Of a stretch of DNA of 64,000 bases, positions 1 through 8,114 are shown piece after piece. Each line of letters starts with the position of its first letter. The first letter of the stretch is position 1. Both the position numbers and the translations under genes were made by a program. This DNA is from Acidomonas methanolica (lineage in GTDB: Bacteria; Pseudomonadota; Alphaproteobacteria; Acetobacterales; Acetobacteraceae), in the NCBI RefSeq assembly GCF_004346035.1, contig NZ_SLZN01000007.1, forward strand, positions 62,001 to 126,000. Direction: 5' to 3'. The notes under the pieces are model-generated. The model ran no database searches and had not been told where the DNA came from. It saw nothing but the letters and a program-made list of their open reading frames with translations.

Positions 1-579
1 GACCTGACCGCCCGTCAGGCTCCCGTACCGCAGCCCCGCCGCGCCGTAGCCATAGCCGCCCCCGGCTGCCGCCGCGTTCGCCGCGCCGAAGGCATGACAA
101 TCCGCCGCGTTCATCGCCTCGATCACCCGCGGCGCCATCCCCGTCACGCCCTGCACCGCCGCCGACACCGCCGCCCGCGTGTTGCGCGTCGCCACCAGAC
201 TCGCCGCGATGCGCGCGCGATAGGCGGCATCGCTCTCGCCCGCCTGACGCAGCACATCGTCGGCCCCAAAGAAATCCGCCGCCGCCATGTCGAGGAACGG
301 CCCGCCCATCGTCGCCAGCCGCGTCTGCGCCGCGACCGCCCCGATCAGCGCCCAGAACCCCGCCAGCACGGAGCCGAACCCAAGCAGCATCGCCGCCAGG
401 ACCGGGGCCTGCTCGGTCTGGAGATCCTGCGGCGGCGCGGGAAACCACCCGGACGGCAGAAGAACACGCAGCCGCCGCGCGAAATCCTGCGCCGAGCCGG
501 GAACCGGCCCCGTATCCCAGAGCGGCTTGCCGTCGGACGCGTCTTCCCTGCCGAGCGCCACATCATCGAGAAGCGTCAT
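1..579 (-). CDS. Phage tail protein, 3' end cut by window edge
   Basis: Open for 193 codons from an ATG at 579 to the window edge with no stop. The start overlaps the stop of the upstream gene (TGATG). The protein begins MTLLDDVALGRED, has a predicted hydrophobic alanine-rich segment near residues 65-85, and later a stretch YRARIAASLVATRNTRAA that recalls tail proteins encoded after baseplate J (gpI or YmfQ position). A glycine/alanine-rich tail follows. The position just downstream of the J-like wedge and a putative tail protein supports a role at the baseplate or fibre base; the family is not recognised with certainty. Confidence 0.7.
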   Translation of the reverse strand, partial: MTLLDDVALGREDASDGKPLWDTGPVPGSAQDFARRLRVLLPSGWFPAPPQDLQTEQAPVLAAMLLGFGSVLAGFWALIGAVAAQTRLATMGGPFLDMAAADFFGADDVLRQAGESDAAYRARIAASLVATRNTRAAVSAAVQGVTGMAPRVIEAMNAADCHAFGAANAAAAGGGYGYGAAGLRYGSLTGGQV

Positions 580-1814
580 CAGCCGCCCGCCTGCGTCGCG
601 GTGAAGAGAGGAATGCGGTAATCCTCCCCGTTCACATTGATATGCAGGAACCCGCCCCCCACGCTCGCCGGGAGCGCCGAGCCCGCCTCGGTCACGGGGG
701 AGGTGATCTGCAACTCGCCGCCCGAGGCCGGAAAGAGGCCGAGATTGGGCGAGCCGCCCGCGCCCTCCTGCACATAGATCCCCGCCGCCTGCTGCCCCGC
801 CCCCGCCTGCACCTGCAGGACATTGGTCGGTTCGGCGCCGATGCCGATCGAGAATACGGCATTCCCGCTCGCATTCTCGAAGGCCAGGACGGAATCGAGG
901 AACTGGATGCGCGATCCTTCCGACGCCGTATCGACGGTCGAATAGATCATCGCCCCCGCATTGACGCCCTGGACGTTCTGCACCGTCTCCGGCGTCTGCC
1001 ACTGGATGCCGTGATTGCGCGACATGGCGATCGCCGTGCCGTATCCGCCATCCGTCCCGTCCGTGCCGTGCAGGGCGTCGGAGCCGAAAATAATGCCGGT
1101 ATTGAAGGCGTCGGGATTGTTGACGAACACGATCCCCGCCTCGGCGACCGAGGTACCCGCGCTCTGCCCGCCGCCCGCGCCGAGCTGAAGGCAATACGTT
1201 CCGCCGCCGCAATTCGGATGAAACGGCGTGGACTGGCCGGACGCCGCCCCGCCGAGATTGACCGCCTCCAGCTCCATGGCGAAGGTCGGCTGATAATTCA
1301 CCCCGGCCATGCGCCAGCCTTCGCCATAGAAGGCATAGGCCGTCGTGGTGGTGGGAGAGCTCGTGTCATCCGCGACCCCCCAGGACGCGACGCCGATCGA
1401 ACTCGGCACGAAGCCGAGCAGCGCGCTCGACGCTCTGGCGTCCGACGTGCGCGACCCGCCCAGAAACCCCGTCGAGCCGAAATTCGCCAGAGACGCGCCC
1501 TGGGCGCTTTCCATCGCCCACGGCCCGATCGAGGTCGTCGCCATGAGCGTGGAGAGCCAGTCCTCCGGCGTCACGTTCCGCGACGTATCCGCCGGATACG
1601 CCGCCGCCGCGCCGATGAAGAGCCGGTCCCCGTAGCGGCTGACCCGCGCCCCCGCATCGGCGTAGAATTCCCCGGTCGCCGGAGCGTCGGCGGGCGCGCC
1701 CGCCACCTGGCTCGTCGTCACGTTGAGCGTCTGGACCCCCGACGCATCGGCGACGACGAGAACTTCCTCTCCCGTGACCGTCGCCAGCCTGGGATAGCTG
1801 TTGAATGCCGGCAT
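579..1814 (-). CDS. Putative phage tail structural protein (411 aa)
   Basis: A 411-residue protein rich in Gly, Ala, Ser and Thr and poor in Lys, starting MPAFNSYPRLATVTG. Its low charge and beta-type composition suit an extended tail or fibre-like virion protein. It lies between the baseplate J homologue (15-base gap) and the tail gene running off the left edge (stop and start overlap), so it is almost certainly virion structural. The region near residues 200-215 carries two cysteines (CGGGTYC). I do not recognise a named family; a fibre or receptor-binding role is inferred from position only. Confidence 0.65.
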   Translation of the reverse strand: MPAFNSYPRLATVTGEEVLVVADASGVQTLNVTTSQVAGAPADAPATGEFYADAGARVSRYGDRLFIGAAAAYPADTSRNVTPEDWLSTLMATTSIGPWAMESAQGASLANFGSTGFLGGSRTSDARASSALLGFVPSSIGVASWGVADDTSSPTTTTAYAFYGEGWRMAGVNYQPTFAMELEAVNLGGAASGQSTPFHPNCGGGTYCLQLGAGGGQSAGTSVAEAGIVFVNNPDAFNTGIIFGSDALHGTDGTDGGYGTAIAMSRNHGIQWQTPETVQNVQGVNAGAMIYSTVDTASEGSRIQFLDSVLAFENASGNAVFSIGIGAEPTNVLQVQAGAGQQAAGIYVQEGAGGSPNLGLFPASGGELQITSPVTEAGSALPASVGGGFLHINVNGEDYRIPLFTATQAGG

Positions 1815-1829
1815 CTTGCTTCCTCACCT

Positions 1830-2969
1830 TCACGCCTGAACCACCAGAACCGAAATCGTCCCCGCGACGATCGCCTGCGTCGCAAGCGCGGGAATATCCG
1901 CCTGCGCGCCGTCGAGCCGCACATCCGTCACGGACAGCACCGGCGTCCCCGCCTCGACATAGGCGAGATAGGAAAGGCGGCTGTAGGCGTAGCCGCTTCC
2001 CACCGCGCAGGCGTCGATATCCGCCGCGATCGCCGCCTGAAGCGCCGTCTGCACGGCCGACGCATCCGCGCTCTCCGCCACCGTCACCGTCATCGACACG
2101 TCGAGCGTCAGCACCGTGGGACGCTGGACCGCGAACCCGATCCCGCAGGCCCGCACCGCATCCACCGCCGCATAGACGGAGCTCACCAGCGCATCGGACG
2201 GCGCACCCGTGCCGTCATTCACGACGACGGTGAAATATCCCGCCCGCGCCGTCCCGTCCGGCGCGGCCCCGTCCATCAGCGCACTGGTCAGATCGTCCTG
2301 CACACCCGCCACCGCACTGCCAACGGCCGCAGCACAGCCCGTCGCCTTCGCCGCCAGCCAGAGCGGAAACCGCGCCCGCAGGGCCGCGTCCGTCTCCGCG
2401 TCCGACCCGTTCACGAAAGCCGCCGGATTGGTCACGGTGTCGATCCCGGCGACCGACGTGCCCATGAGGCAGATCGCCCCCGCCGCCACATTGCCCGAAC
2501 TTCCCGCGACCTGCGCCTGAACCGGCACGGACATCGTCGCGGCCCCCGCGGGACGGACATACCCCCCCTGCGCCGCCGACCAGTTCGCCGCCGCGCTGTC
2601 CTCCACCACGCTGAACGTCACGCCCGCGACCGTCCGCACCGTCACCCCGGCCGGCACCACCGCCGATTGTCCGGCGGGCGAAAAACAGGTCATGGTCACA
2701 TAGCCGGTCGCCGCCGTGCCCGGCAGCCGCGTCATGCCGAAATCATTGACGAAACTGTCGCAATCCGTTCCCGCCGACGTCGCCAGCCGCGTCCGCGACA
2801 GCACCTGCAACCCCAGATACTGCAACCACAATCCCAGCCCCGCCACGCTTTCCATCAGCGCGCGGCCCGCCGTGCCTATCCCCATGTCCAGTAATTGCGC
2901 GCAGGATGCCTGCGCCGTCGCGACCGCCGTGGACACGGTCGTCGCGAAAGATCGAAGAGTTATCGACAT
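1830..2969 (-). CDS. Baseplate J-like wedge protein
   Basis: This 379-residue protein fits the baseplate J family (Mu gp47, P2 gpJ): wedge subunit linking tail hub and fibres. Visible marks are the mid-protein run GSSGNVAAGAI, then VTNPAAFVNGSDAETDAALRARF, which I shorten to the family hallmark NGSDAETDAALRARF (about residues 187-201). The N-terminus carries helices typical of the family, the C-terminus alternates Val/Ala strands. It follows the gp25/W-like gene in the canonical W-J order. A partial composite repeat separates the two. The start at 2969 (MSITLRSF) is the first good ATG after that repeat. Confidence 0.9.
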   Translation of the reverse strand: MSITLRSFATTVSTAVATAQASCAQLLDMGIGTAGRALMESVAGLGLWLQYLGLQVLSRTRLATSAGTDCDSFVNDFGMTRLPGTAATGYVTMTCFSPAGQSAVVPAGVTVRTVAGVTFSVVEDSAAANWSAAQGGYVRPAGAATMSVPVQAQVAGSSGNVAAGAICLMGTSVAGIDTVTNPAAFVNGSDAETDAALRARFPLWLAAKATGCAAAVGSAVAGVQDDLTSALMDGAAPDGTARAGYFTVVVNDGTGAPSDALVSSVYAAVDAVRACGIGFAVQRPTVLTLDVSMTVTVAESADASAVQTALQAAIAADIDACAVGSGYAYSRLSYLAYVEAGTPVLSVTDVRLDGAQADIPALATQAIVAGTISVLVVQA

Positions 2970-2991
2970 GTCCGTATCCAGTTCGCCTTCC

Positions 2992-3063
2992 CTTCCTTTT
3001 CTGAAGAAAAAGAAGCAAAAGGACTTTTGGCCATTTAAACGCGAAGTCCCGCGAGAAACTCCA
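2992..3063 (+). repeat. Composite intergenic repeat, module A plus middle stem
   Basis: Partial copy of the composite element seen at ten places in this window. Present are the stem CTTCCTTTTCTGAAGAAAAAG, here slightly diverged (quoted in pieces: CTTCCTTTTCT / GAAGAAAAAG), the link CAAAAGGACTTTT, and a middle stem GAAGTCCCGCGAGAAACTCC. The poly-T module B is missing. It lies between the gp25/W-like and J-like baseplate genes. Confidence 0.8.
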
Positions 3064-3068
3064 AACCC

Positions 3069-3428
3069 CTACCCGCCCAGCAGCAGCGTCTGCATTTCCT
3101 GCGTCGCGGCATCGACATAGGAAATCGCACAGGAGACCACGCCGCCCGCCGAGGAGGACACCGACACCTCCACCGGCTGCGTCTGGTCCACCCCGCTTTC
3201 CAGCGCCATCTGGGCCAGAACGACACTTTTGATCGTTCCCGAAACGACCGGACTCCCGATCATCGCCGGCAAGCCCGCGCCATAGCCGATCTGCCAGATA
3301 TAGCCGCCCGGATTGGTGCAAAGCCGCCGCAACAGACGTTGCCGCACCTCCTCCGCCCCATCCACGACCGCCAGCCCGCCGCCCGAGAGCGACAGATCCG
3401 CCCCCATCACATGCCCAACGGCGCTCAT
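3069..3428 (-). CDS. Baseplate assembly protein, gpW/gp25-like
   Basis: A 119-residue protein starting MSAVGHVMGADLSLSG. The stretch VRQRLLRRLCTNPGGYIWQ (residues about 29-47) followed by a short Gly-rich turn is typical of W/gp25 lysozyme-like baseplate subunits, where the conserved core reads IxQxLxTxPGE. The ATG at 3428 overlaps the stop of the spike gene as ATGA, which fixes the start; a longer reading upstream is arginine-rich shadow. The order V-W-J is as in P2 and Mu relatives. Function: structural subunit joining the sheath initiator to the wedge. Confidence 0.8.
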   Translation of the reverse strand: MSAVGHVMGADLSLSGGGLAVVDGAEEVRQRLLRRLCTNPGGYIWQIGYGAGLPAMIGSPVVSGTIKSVVLAQMALESGVDQTQPVEVSVSSSAGGVVSCAISYVDAATQEMQTLLLGG

Positions 3429-4054
3429 CCCTGCGGCCCTCCCGTCACCTGACCGCCCAGCGGATGCACATGCCCGTTGAGCGAATGCAGATCCGTCCGC
3501 ACATCCCCGCCCGAGACGACCAGCCCCGAGGAATCGAAGGTCAGGCTCGCCGCCCCCGCCACGCAAGCAAGACCAGACGCGCTCACCGCCACCCGCGTCC
3601 CGCCCGCGCCGAGAAAGACGCCGCCCGCCGTGACATGCAGCCATCCAGCCCCCGGCGTCGCCTCACCCGCACTTTCCTCGGCACTCCCGGCCGCCGGCGG
3701 CGCGCCGCACCCGGCCATGACCAGAATTTCCCCCGGCTGCGCCACGGCCCCCGTCCAGGGCGACACCGGCGCGGCCATCACCGTGTCGTACACCACCCCC
3801 GCCAGAACGAAATGCTCGCCATCGCCCTCCAGCGGCTGCAACACCACATGCGTCCCCACCGCGCTCGGACAGGCGATCCGCAAATCCCCGGCCTGCGCGA
3901 ACGCCGCATCGGCGATCCAGCCCGTCTCCACATTCTCCGGCTGAACCCGGACCTTCACCGCATGATTGACCGGATCGACCGCCGAGACGATGCCATGCAC
4001 CGTATGCGCCACCCGGTTCGCCATCGCCGCGGCGACGAAACGCGCCTCGCTCAC
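3425..4054 (-). CDS. Baseplate spike protein, gpV-like
   Basis: A 209-residue protein of the phage baseplate assembly V (Mu gp45) type. An N-terminal helix and OB-like domain (residues about 1-110, with VKVRVQPENVETGW and VGTHVVLQPLEGDGEHFVLAGV) is followed by a beta-helical region, and the C-terminus ends NGHVHPLG with His195 and His197 as the H-x-H iron-binding pair of membrane-piercing spikes. It overlaps the hub gene by 4 bases upstream and the W-like gene downstream. It is the tip that punctures the outer membrane. Confidence 0.85.
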   Translation of the reverse strand: MSEARFVAAAMANRVAHTVHGIVSAVDPVNHAVKVRVQPENVETGWIADAAFAQAGDLRIACPSAVGTHVVLQPLEGDGEHFVLAGVVYDTVMAAPVSPWTGAVAQPGEILVMAGCGAPPAAGSAEESAGEATPGAGWLHVTAGGVFLGAGGTRVAVSASGLACVAGAASLTFDSSGLVVSGGDVRTDLHSLNGHVHPLGGQVTGGPQG

Positions 4055-5130
4055 GCCAAACCTCCCATCCGATCCCGCAACACCACCTCCTGGACGAACC
4101 CCTCCTCCGGCTTCATCCGCGACACCACCTCATCCACCGCCAGAATCCCGGGAAATGCCGATACCCCCGACACAACGCCCCGCGCGAAATGCCGCGGCCT
4201 CAGCGCCTCATTCCCCGGAATCCGCACCCGCGCCTCCAGACGATGCGCCGCGATCCGTGCATATTTCCATCTCGCAATGGATTTCACCTCGTCCAGCCGC
4301 CGTCCCGGCACGCGAAAGCTGTGAACCAGCCCGCTCCCCGGCGCCGTGGCCGAAAAGCCCGACCCGTCATAGAAAATCTCCGACCGGCTCCGCTGCCGCC
4401 CGTCCCAGGACGCGACATGCACCACCAGCCCCTGCGTCGCCGTCAGATCCCGCCGCACATCATGCGCCATCGCCAGCCCCGACAGATCATGCACCACCGC
4501 CGTCCCGTCATCCGGCGCCAGCATGGGCGAAGCCGTCAGAACGGTTCCGTCCGCGTAAAGATCGCAACAGGCTTCCCGCGCCAGGAAAAACGCCAGATCG
4601 AACGCCGTCTGGAAGCGATGCTGCGCCAGCACCGCCATGCGCTTGTGCTCGATCTGCCAGAACTGCCCCGTCATTCCCGCCGCCGCGCCGAAATCCACCG
4701 ACGCGCCCAGCCCCGCCGCCGAAGCCATCGCCGCGACCAGCTCGGGCGCGGTGAAATTCAGCCACGCCTCCTGAACGCGCAAATCCAGCAGCCGCGACAG
4801 ATAATCCCGGCACGCCACCACCGCCCTCCCATCCTCGGGACGCCAGACCACCGCATCCGCCACGCCCCGGAACAGCGTGACCCAGGACGCACCCGGCCGA
4901 TCCGCCCGAAGAACCTGCACGGAAATATCCAGCCCGCTCGCCGTCTCCGCCGCGAACCACGGCGTGGCTCCGCCCAGCGCCGTCTGATCGACCGCCAGCG
5001 CGATCTCCGCCGTATCGCAGCGTTCATACCGGCTCGCCCGGATCTCGAACCCCGTCACCGGCGTCCCCGCCGACACCGCCCCCGCCACCAGAAGCCGCAC
5101 CGACCAGACACGAGACGCCGTCCCGCTCAC
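4051..5130 (-). CDS. Tail hub protein, gpD / gp44-like
   Basis: A 359-residue protein with a GTG start whose first base pairs overlap the stop of the X-like gene. The domain layout matches phage late-control D / hub proteins (T4 gp27 fold): N-terminal barrel with SRYERCDTAEIAL, a segment LSRLLDLRVQEAWLNFTA, then FQTAFDLAFFLAREACCDLYADG typical of hub domain III, seen here as two separate short motifs (FDLAFFLAREACCDL). It lies directly between X-like LysM protein and spike, the usual X-D-V order, supporting a hub ring that holds the spike. Confidence 0.8.
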   Translation of the reverse strand: MSGTASRVWSVRLLVAGAVSAGTPVTGFEIRASRYERCDTAEIALAVDQTALGGATPWFAAETASGLDISVQVLRADRPGASWVTLFRGVADAVVWRPEDGRAVVACRDYLSRLLDLRVQEAWLNFTAPELVAAMASAAGLGASVDFGAAAGMTGQFWQIEHKRMAVLAQHRFQTAFDLAFFLAREACCDLYADGTVLTASPMLAPDDGTAVVHDLSGLAMAHDVRRDLTATQGLVVHVASWDGRQRSRSEIFYDGSGFSATAPGSGLVHSFRVPGRRLDEVKSIARWKYARIAAHRLEARVRIPGNEALRPRHFARGVVSGVSAFPGILAVDEVVSRMKPEEGFVQEVVLRDRMGGLA

Positions 5131-5330
5131 GCCGAACGCTCCGGCAAGCCCGTCGTCAGAACCGTGGACACCGGCGGCATCTCCAGAAAGACCGGCGCCG
5201 CGAGAACGGTGAGATCAGGGTCCGTCATTCCGTTGAGCTGGGCAATCCGCCACCACTGCGTCGCATCCCCCAGTTGAACCGCCGCCACATGATAAAGCGA
5301 CACATCCGCCGCCGTGACCTGCACCGCCAT
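5127..5330 (-). CDS. Tail protein X-like (LysM-type) small protein
   Basis: A 67-residue protein beginning MAVQVTAADVSLYHVAAVQLGD. The pattern with TQWWRIAQLNGMTDPDL is the LysM-like core of P2 gpX-type tail proteins (WWRIAQLNG). An ATG at 5330 is preferred; a reading from 5441 would run through non-coding sequence. The stop overlaps the GTG of the hub gene. About 115 bases upstream hold no gene but include a degenerate relative of the repeat stem near 5408-5433. Confidence 0.75.
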   Translation of the reverse strand: MAVQVTAADVSLYHVAAVQLGDATQWWRIAQLNGMTDPDLTVLAAPVFLEMPPVSTVLTTGLPERSA

Positions 5331-5445
5331 CGTTCCCCATACCCCCGATGCCTTCAATGTCGCTCTCGCCGGATCGTCAGAAGCCTCTTCGCTTCGCGAG
5401 CCGATCATTCTTCCTCGGAAACAGAAGAAACCCGTCCCCAAAACA

Positions 5446-6348
5446 TCATCCGACCGGCACGGATGGCGTCACACCCCCGGCCAGCGCGACATTGGCCGCC
5501 GCACGATTGACCAGCCCCGCCGCATCCGCCGCCGCACTTGCCAGCCCGGCATTCTGCGTCGCCGCCCCGAGCGAAGCTCCGTCGCTTAGCACGATCCCTT
5601 CGAGATTCGCCCCCGTCTGCCCCAGAAGCGTGGAAAGCCCGCTCCCCGCCGCCGAAAGTCCGGACAACAGCGTGCTGACGACCGACGGCGCTCCCGCCAG
5701 ATCGACGCCCGCCTGCGCCGCGCCATTGACCGCCGCGAGCGCATTCGTCACCGTGGCCACCGCCCCGCCCGCCCCCAGCAAGGCCGCCACCGGCGTCACC
5801 TGCCCGACGATCGTGCCGACCTGCCCGGCCAGCGTATAGACGCCGCCGGACACATCGCTCACGACCGCGCTCAACCCGGACAGCGCCCCGCCCACATCGC
5901 CGGAAATCGCGCCCCCGACATCCTCCGCCGCCGCAGCCGCCAGATCGGCCCGCTCCAGCACGAGCATATAGGCGCACACCGCCCCCCGCGCCTGATAGGA
6001 ATAGGCGAACTGCGCGATCCAGACCTGACAGGACAGACCCGCCGCCGAAAACGCCACCGCCGCACCCGCCGCCCGCATCCGCTCGACCATCCGCGCCCGC
6101 GCCTGCGCCTGCGGCCCGACGAACCGGCCGCGCAGGATCAGCCGGTCGGGATCGTTCCCCAACACGTCGATCACCCGTCCGCCGCCCAGGAGGCGATGCA
6201 CGGTCAACTGCTGCTGCCCGCCCACCACCAGCTCGTCAGGCACCTCGAGCCCGGTCAGCACCATCCCGCCGATCACGACCGGCGCGGTCGCGCCCATGCG
6301 CCCGACCGCCCCCACCGCCGCCTCGATTTCCGTGAAGCTTACGCTCAT
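5446..6348 (-). CDS. Putative tail/baseplate protein (300 aa)
   Basis: Begins MSVSFTEIEAAVG at an ATG at 6348; a GTG at 6357 in frame is possible. The first 140 residues hold GGQQQLTVHRLLGGGRVIDV and SCQVWIAQFAYSYQARGAVC, which resemble the N-terminal domain of Mu gp43-type DNA circularisation/tail proteins that sit between tape measure and hub. The C-terminal half is a long low-complexity Ala/Gly/Val/Leu region, likely helical and able to contact the tail tube or membrane. Position between the broken tail gene and the X-like gene supports a virion role; exact family unsure. Confidence 0.6.
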   Translation of the reverse strand: MSVSFTEIEAAVGAVGRMGATAPVVIGGMVLTGLEVPDELVVGGQQQLTVHRLLGGGRVIDVLGNDPDRLILRGRFVGPQAQARARMVERMRAAGAAVAFSAAGLSCQVWIAQFAYSYQARGAVCAYMLVLERADLAAAAAEDVGGAISGDVGGALSGLSAVVSDVSGGVYTLAGQVGTIVGQVTPVAALLGAGGAVATVTNALAAVNGAAQAGVDLAGAPSVVSTLLSGLSAAGSGLSTLLGQTGANLEGIVLSDGASLGAATQNAGLASAAADAAGLVNRAAANVALAGGVTPSVPVG

Positions 6349-6362
6349 CGCCCGCACCGTCC

Positions 6363-7201
6363 TCAGAACCCCACACTCGCCCCCGCGAATTGCGGCCAGG
6401 CGATTTCGTCGAACGCCGCCGAGGACGTCCGCAAATGAAACGCGCCCAGCCCGTCCAACGCCGGAGCCGACCGCCGACCATGCGCCGCATCAACCCGGGC
6501 CGCCGTCCCGGCTTCCGGCCCCGCGCGATCCGCCCCCGGCCGCCGCGCGTCCTCCGCCACGCCGGGATCGCGGCCCGACCCATAGGCCACCCCGTCACGC
6601 CCGGACCACGGCGGAACGACGGCGCGTCGCCGACGGGATGGCGGCAAAACCCCCGCGCCTCCAGGCCGACCATCACGCCGGACCGGCACAGCCGAACGCG
6701 CCCGCGCCACAGGCGGAAGAGCAACGCCCGCCATCCGCACCAACCGCGCGGACACGCCTGAAACCCTTCCCACCGCACCAACCGCGCGGACACGCCTGAA
6801 ACCCTTCCCACCGCCGATCCGCGCCTCATGCGCCCGCTCTCCGCGGCGGGACGAAAGCTCTTCCGCCCCACCCCCGCCGCCCCGACCAGACCACGCCAGA
6901 AACCACCTGACGGAAACGCCCCGCCCCCCACGACATCGCCCCGCCGCCGCTCGACGGCAAATCGCTCCATTCCACCGACCGGCAGCCCCCGCGTCGCGAA
7001 CCGCCGCCCGCTCCCGACGCGCCCAACGGACTCCCCGGCCGCCGCAACCGCACCGGACCGCCCGCGCACCAGCGGCCGCGCCCGAACCCGCCCAACCCGC
7101 CCAACCGGCACGACCCGCGCCTGCCGCCGTCCCGCCAGCCGTACGACCCAACCCAGCCGCGCCGCCGCCGGAACGGCCCGTTTCCTCACACGCTCACCCA
7201 T
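6363..7201 (-). pseudogene. Tail gene in tape-measure position, broken by a 38-bp tandem duplication
   Basis: Starting MGERVRKRAVPAAARLG at 7201 (the ATG overlaps the stop of the chaperone extension), the frame runs about 130 codons to a perfect 38-bp tandem duplication at 6735-6814. Removing one unit joins this frame exactly to the frame that ends AFDEIAWPQFAGASVGF at 6363, five bases from the next gene. The restored protein would be about 267 residues, rich in Arg and Gly. In myophages this slot normally holds the tape measure, so this would be either a very short or a remnant one. As it stands the reading is shifted by +2. Family not recognised; the frame argument is direct from sequence. 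Confidence 0.6.
6735..6814. repeat. 38-bp tandem duplication (2.1 copies)
   Basis: Bases 6735-6776 and 6773-6814 match perfectly at an offset of 38. Each unit starts CCGCACCAACCGCGCG. The flanking bases differ (6734 T versus 6772 A; 6777 A versus 6815 C), so the copy is a clean duplication. Thirty-eight is not a multiple of three, and the event shifts the reading frame of the tail gene it lies in. Confidence 0.95.
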
Positions 7202-7690
7202 CGCGATACCGCATCGCCTCCCAGTCGAAGACCGCCCCGAGCTGCTCGGCGATCGCCACGCAAGCCGCCATCCGCCGCACCCGCGACCAGCCCCGCACAA
7301 CCTCCCACGGCACCCCATGACGCAGGAGATAGAGCACCTCCCCGAACACAGGGTGCCGACTCAGTTTTTTGCCGCGTTCTCCAGGCCGTCCGGCGCGCTC
7401 CCGCCATCCTCCGCGTCGAAGAGCGGACGCAGCGCCGCGATCCCGTCCGTCCCGATCCGCCGCGCCAGCGCCTTCACCTCGTCCTTGGACAACGGCATCT
7501 GGACGGGCACGCCGTCGATCGCCGTCACGGAACAGACCATCTCCGCATAGGCCAGCCAGGACGAGGCCGAGGCCCCGTTCATGGCCGAGCCCGCCGCCTC
7601 GATCAGATCCAGCATGTCGCCCGGATCGATCTCCCGCACCGCCAGCCTGCGCCCCGCCGACGTCACGACCTCCACCGGCAGCGCGCTCAC
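7194..7690 (-). CDS. Tail assembly chaperone E-E' fusion by -1 frameshift
   Basis: Reading E from 7690 to the heptamer A AAA AAC at 7370-7364 and slipping back one base continues in frame for 56 codons, giving LSRHPVFGEVLYLLRHG and ending FDWEAMRYRDG at a stop at 7194. The fused product is about 165 residues. This is the conserved strategy of contractile and siphophage tail assembly chaperones (lambda G/GT, P2 E/E', Mu gp41/42), which coat the tape measure. The heptamer touches the 0-frame stop, and a short hairpin GCACC/GGTGC (7356-7334) begins 7 bases after it. The extension has a normal amino acid make-up, unlike a random frame. Confidence 0.85.
7361..7690 (-). CDS. Tail assembly chaperone E, 0-frame product
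   Basis: A 109-residue protein with a GTG start (VSALPVEVVTSAGRRL) that overlaps the stop of the tube gene as GTGA. The core VREIDPGDMLDLIEAAG and the segment LAYAEMVCSVTAIDGVPV are like Mu-type gp41/E chaperones that follow the tail tube. It ends FDAEDGGSAPDGLENAAKN, the last two Lys/Asn codons being part of the slippery site. Together with the longer frameshift product it is expected to chaperone the tape measure before tube polymerisation. Confidence 0.8.
   Translation of the reverse strand: MSALPVEVVTSAGRRLAVREIDPGDMLDLIEAAGSAMNGASASSWLAYAEMVCSVTAIDGVPVQMPLSKDEVKALARRIGTDGIAALRPLFDAEDGGSAPDGLENAAKN
7364..7370 (-). promoter_or_regulatory. Slippery heptamer A AAA AAC
   Basis: On the minus strand the codons read GCA AAA AAC TGA, so the heptamer is in the correct 0-frame phase for tandem -1 slippage and abuts the stop codon. 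A 5-bp stem GCACC (7356-7352) / GGTGC (7338-7334) starts after a 7-base spacer, the usual distance for a stimulatory structure. Confidence 0.85.
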
Positions 7691-8112
7691 GAGATCTTCA
7701 CCCGCGTCGAGGCGAAGAACTGCACCGTGTAATGCATCATCTCCTCCGCCGCCCAGCGATCCGTCTCCAGCGTCATGGTGACATTGGTGTATTCCCATGT
7801 CGTCTGGCTGCCGTCCGGCTCGCTGATATACTGGTAGATCGTCCCGCTGCCGAGAATGCCGCCATTCCAGAACGCGGCCTCCACCGCCGCCACGAGACTG
7901 TCCAGCGTCGCGTCCGCCCGCACCACGCCGAACGATCCGCGCCAGCCGCCCGGCGTATTGAACACCACCGGCACGCTGTTGAGCGGATCGGCCCGCTGCG
8001 CCCGCGTCACCTGCGACGCCTGGAACGACGTCACATCCCGCATGTCGACGCGCGACCCGTTCCACAGCAGCGTCACCCGGCAATTCCGCCCGATACTATA
8101 CGGATTGGCCAT
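7687..8112 (-). CDS. Phage tail tube protein
   Basis: A 141-residue protein starting MANPYSIGRNCRVTLLWNG. Size, beta-rich make-up and position directly after the sheath gene (2-base gap) match myophage tail tube proteins (Mu gpM-like). The middle holds PLNSVPVVFNTPGGWRGSFGV and the end TVQFFASTRVKIS. It polymerises into the inner tube through which DNA passes. Its stop overlaps the chaperone GTG, so translation is probably coupled. Confidence 0.8.
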   Translation of the reverse strand: MANPYSIGRNCRVTLLWNGSRVDMRDVTSFQASQVTRAQRADPLNSVPVVFNTPGGWRGSFGVVRADATLDSLVAAVEAAFWNGGILGSGTIYQYISEPDGSQTTWEYTNVTMTLETDRWAAEEMMHYTVQFFASTRVKIS

Positions 8113-8114
8113 GC

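Noticed and set aside
642-2894. Long rightward open frame (750 codons) opposite the tail genes
   Set aside because: Extremely Arg/His/Pro-rich, no motifs; it is the antisense of GC-rich codons in real tail genes.
5331-5445. Possible degenerate copy of the composite repeat
   Set aside because: Only one weak arm pair (TTCTTCCTC / AACAGAAG); too diverged to call.
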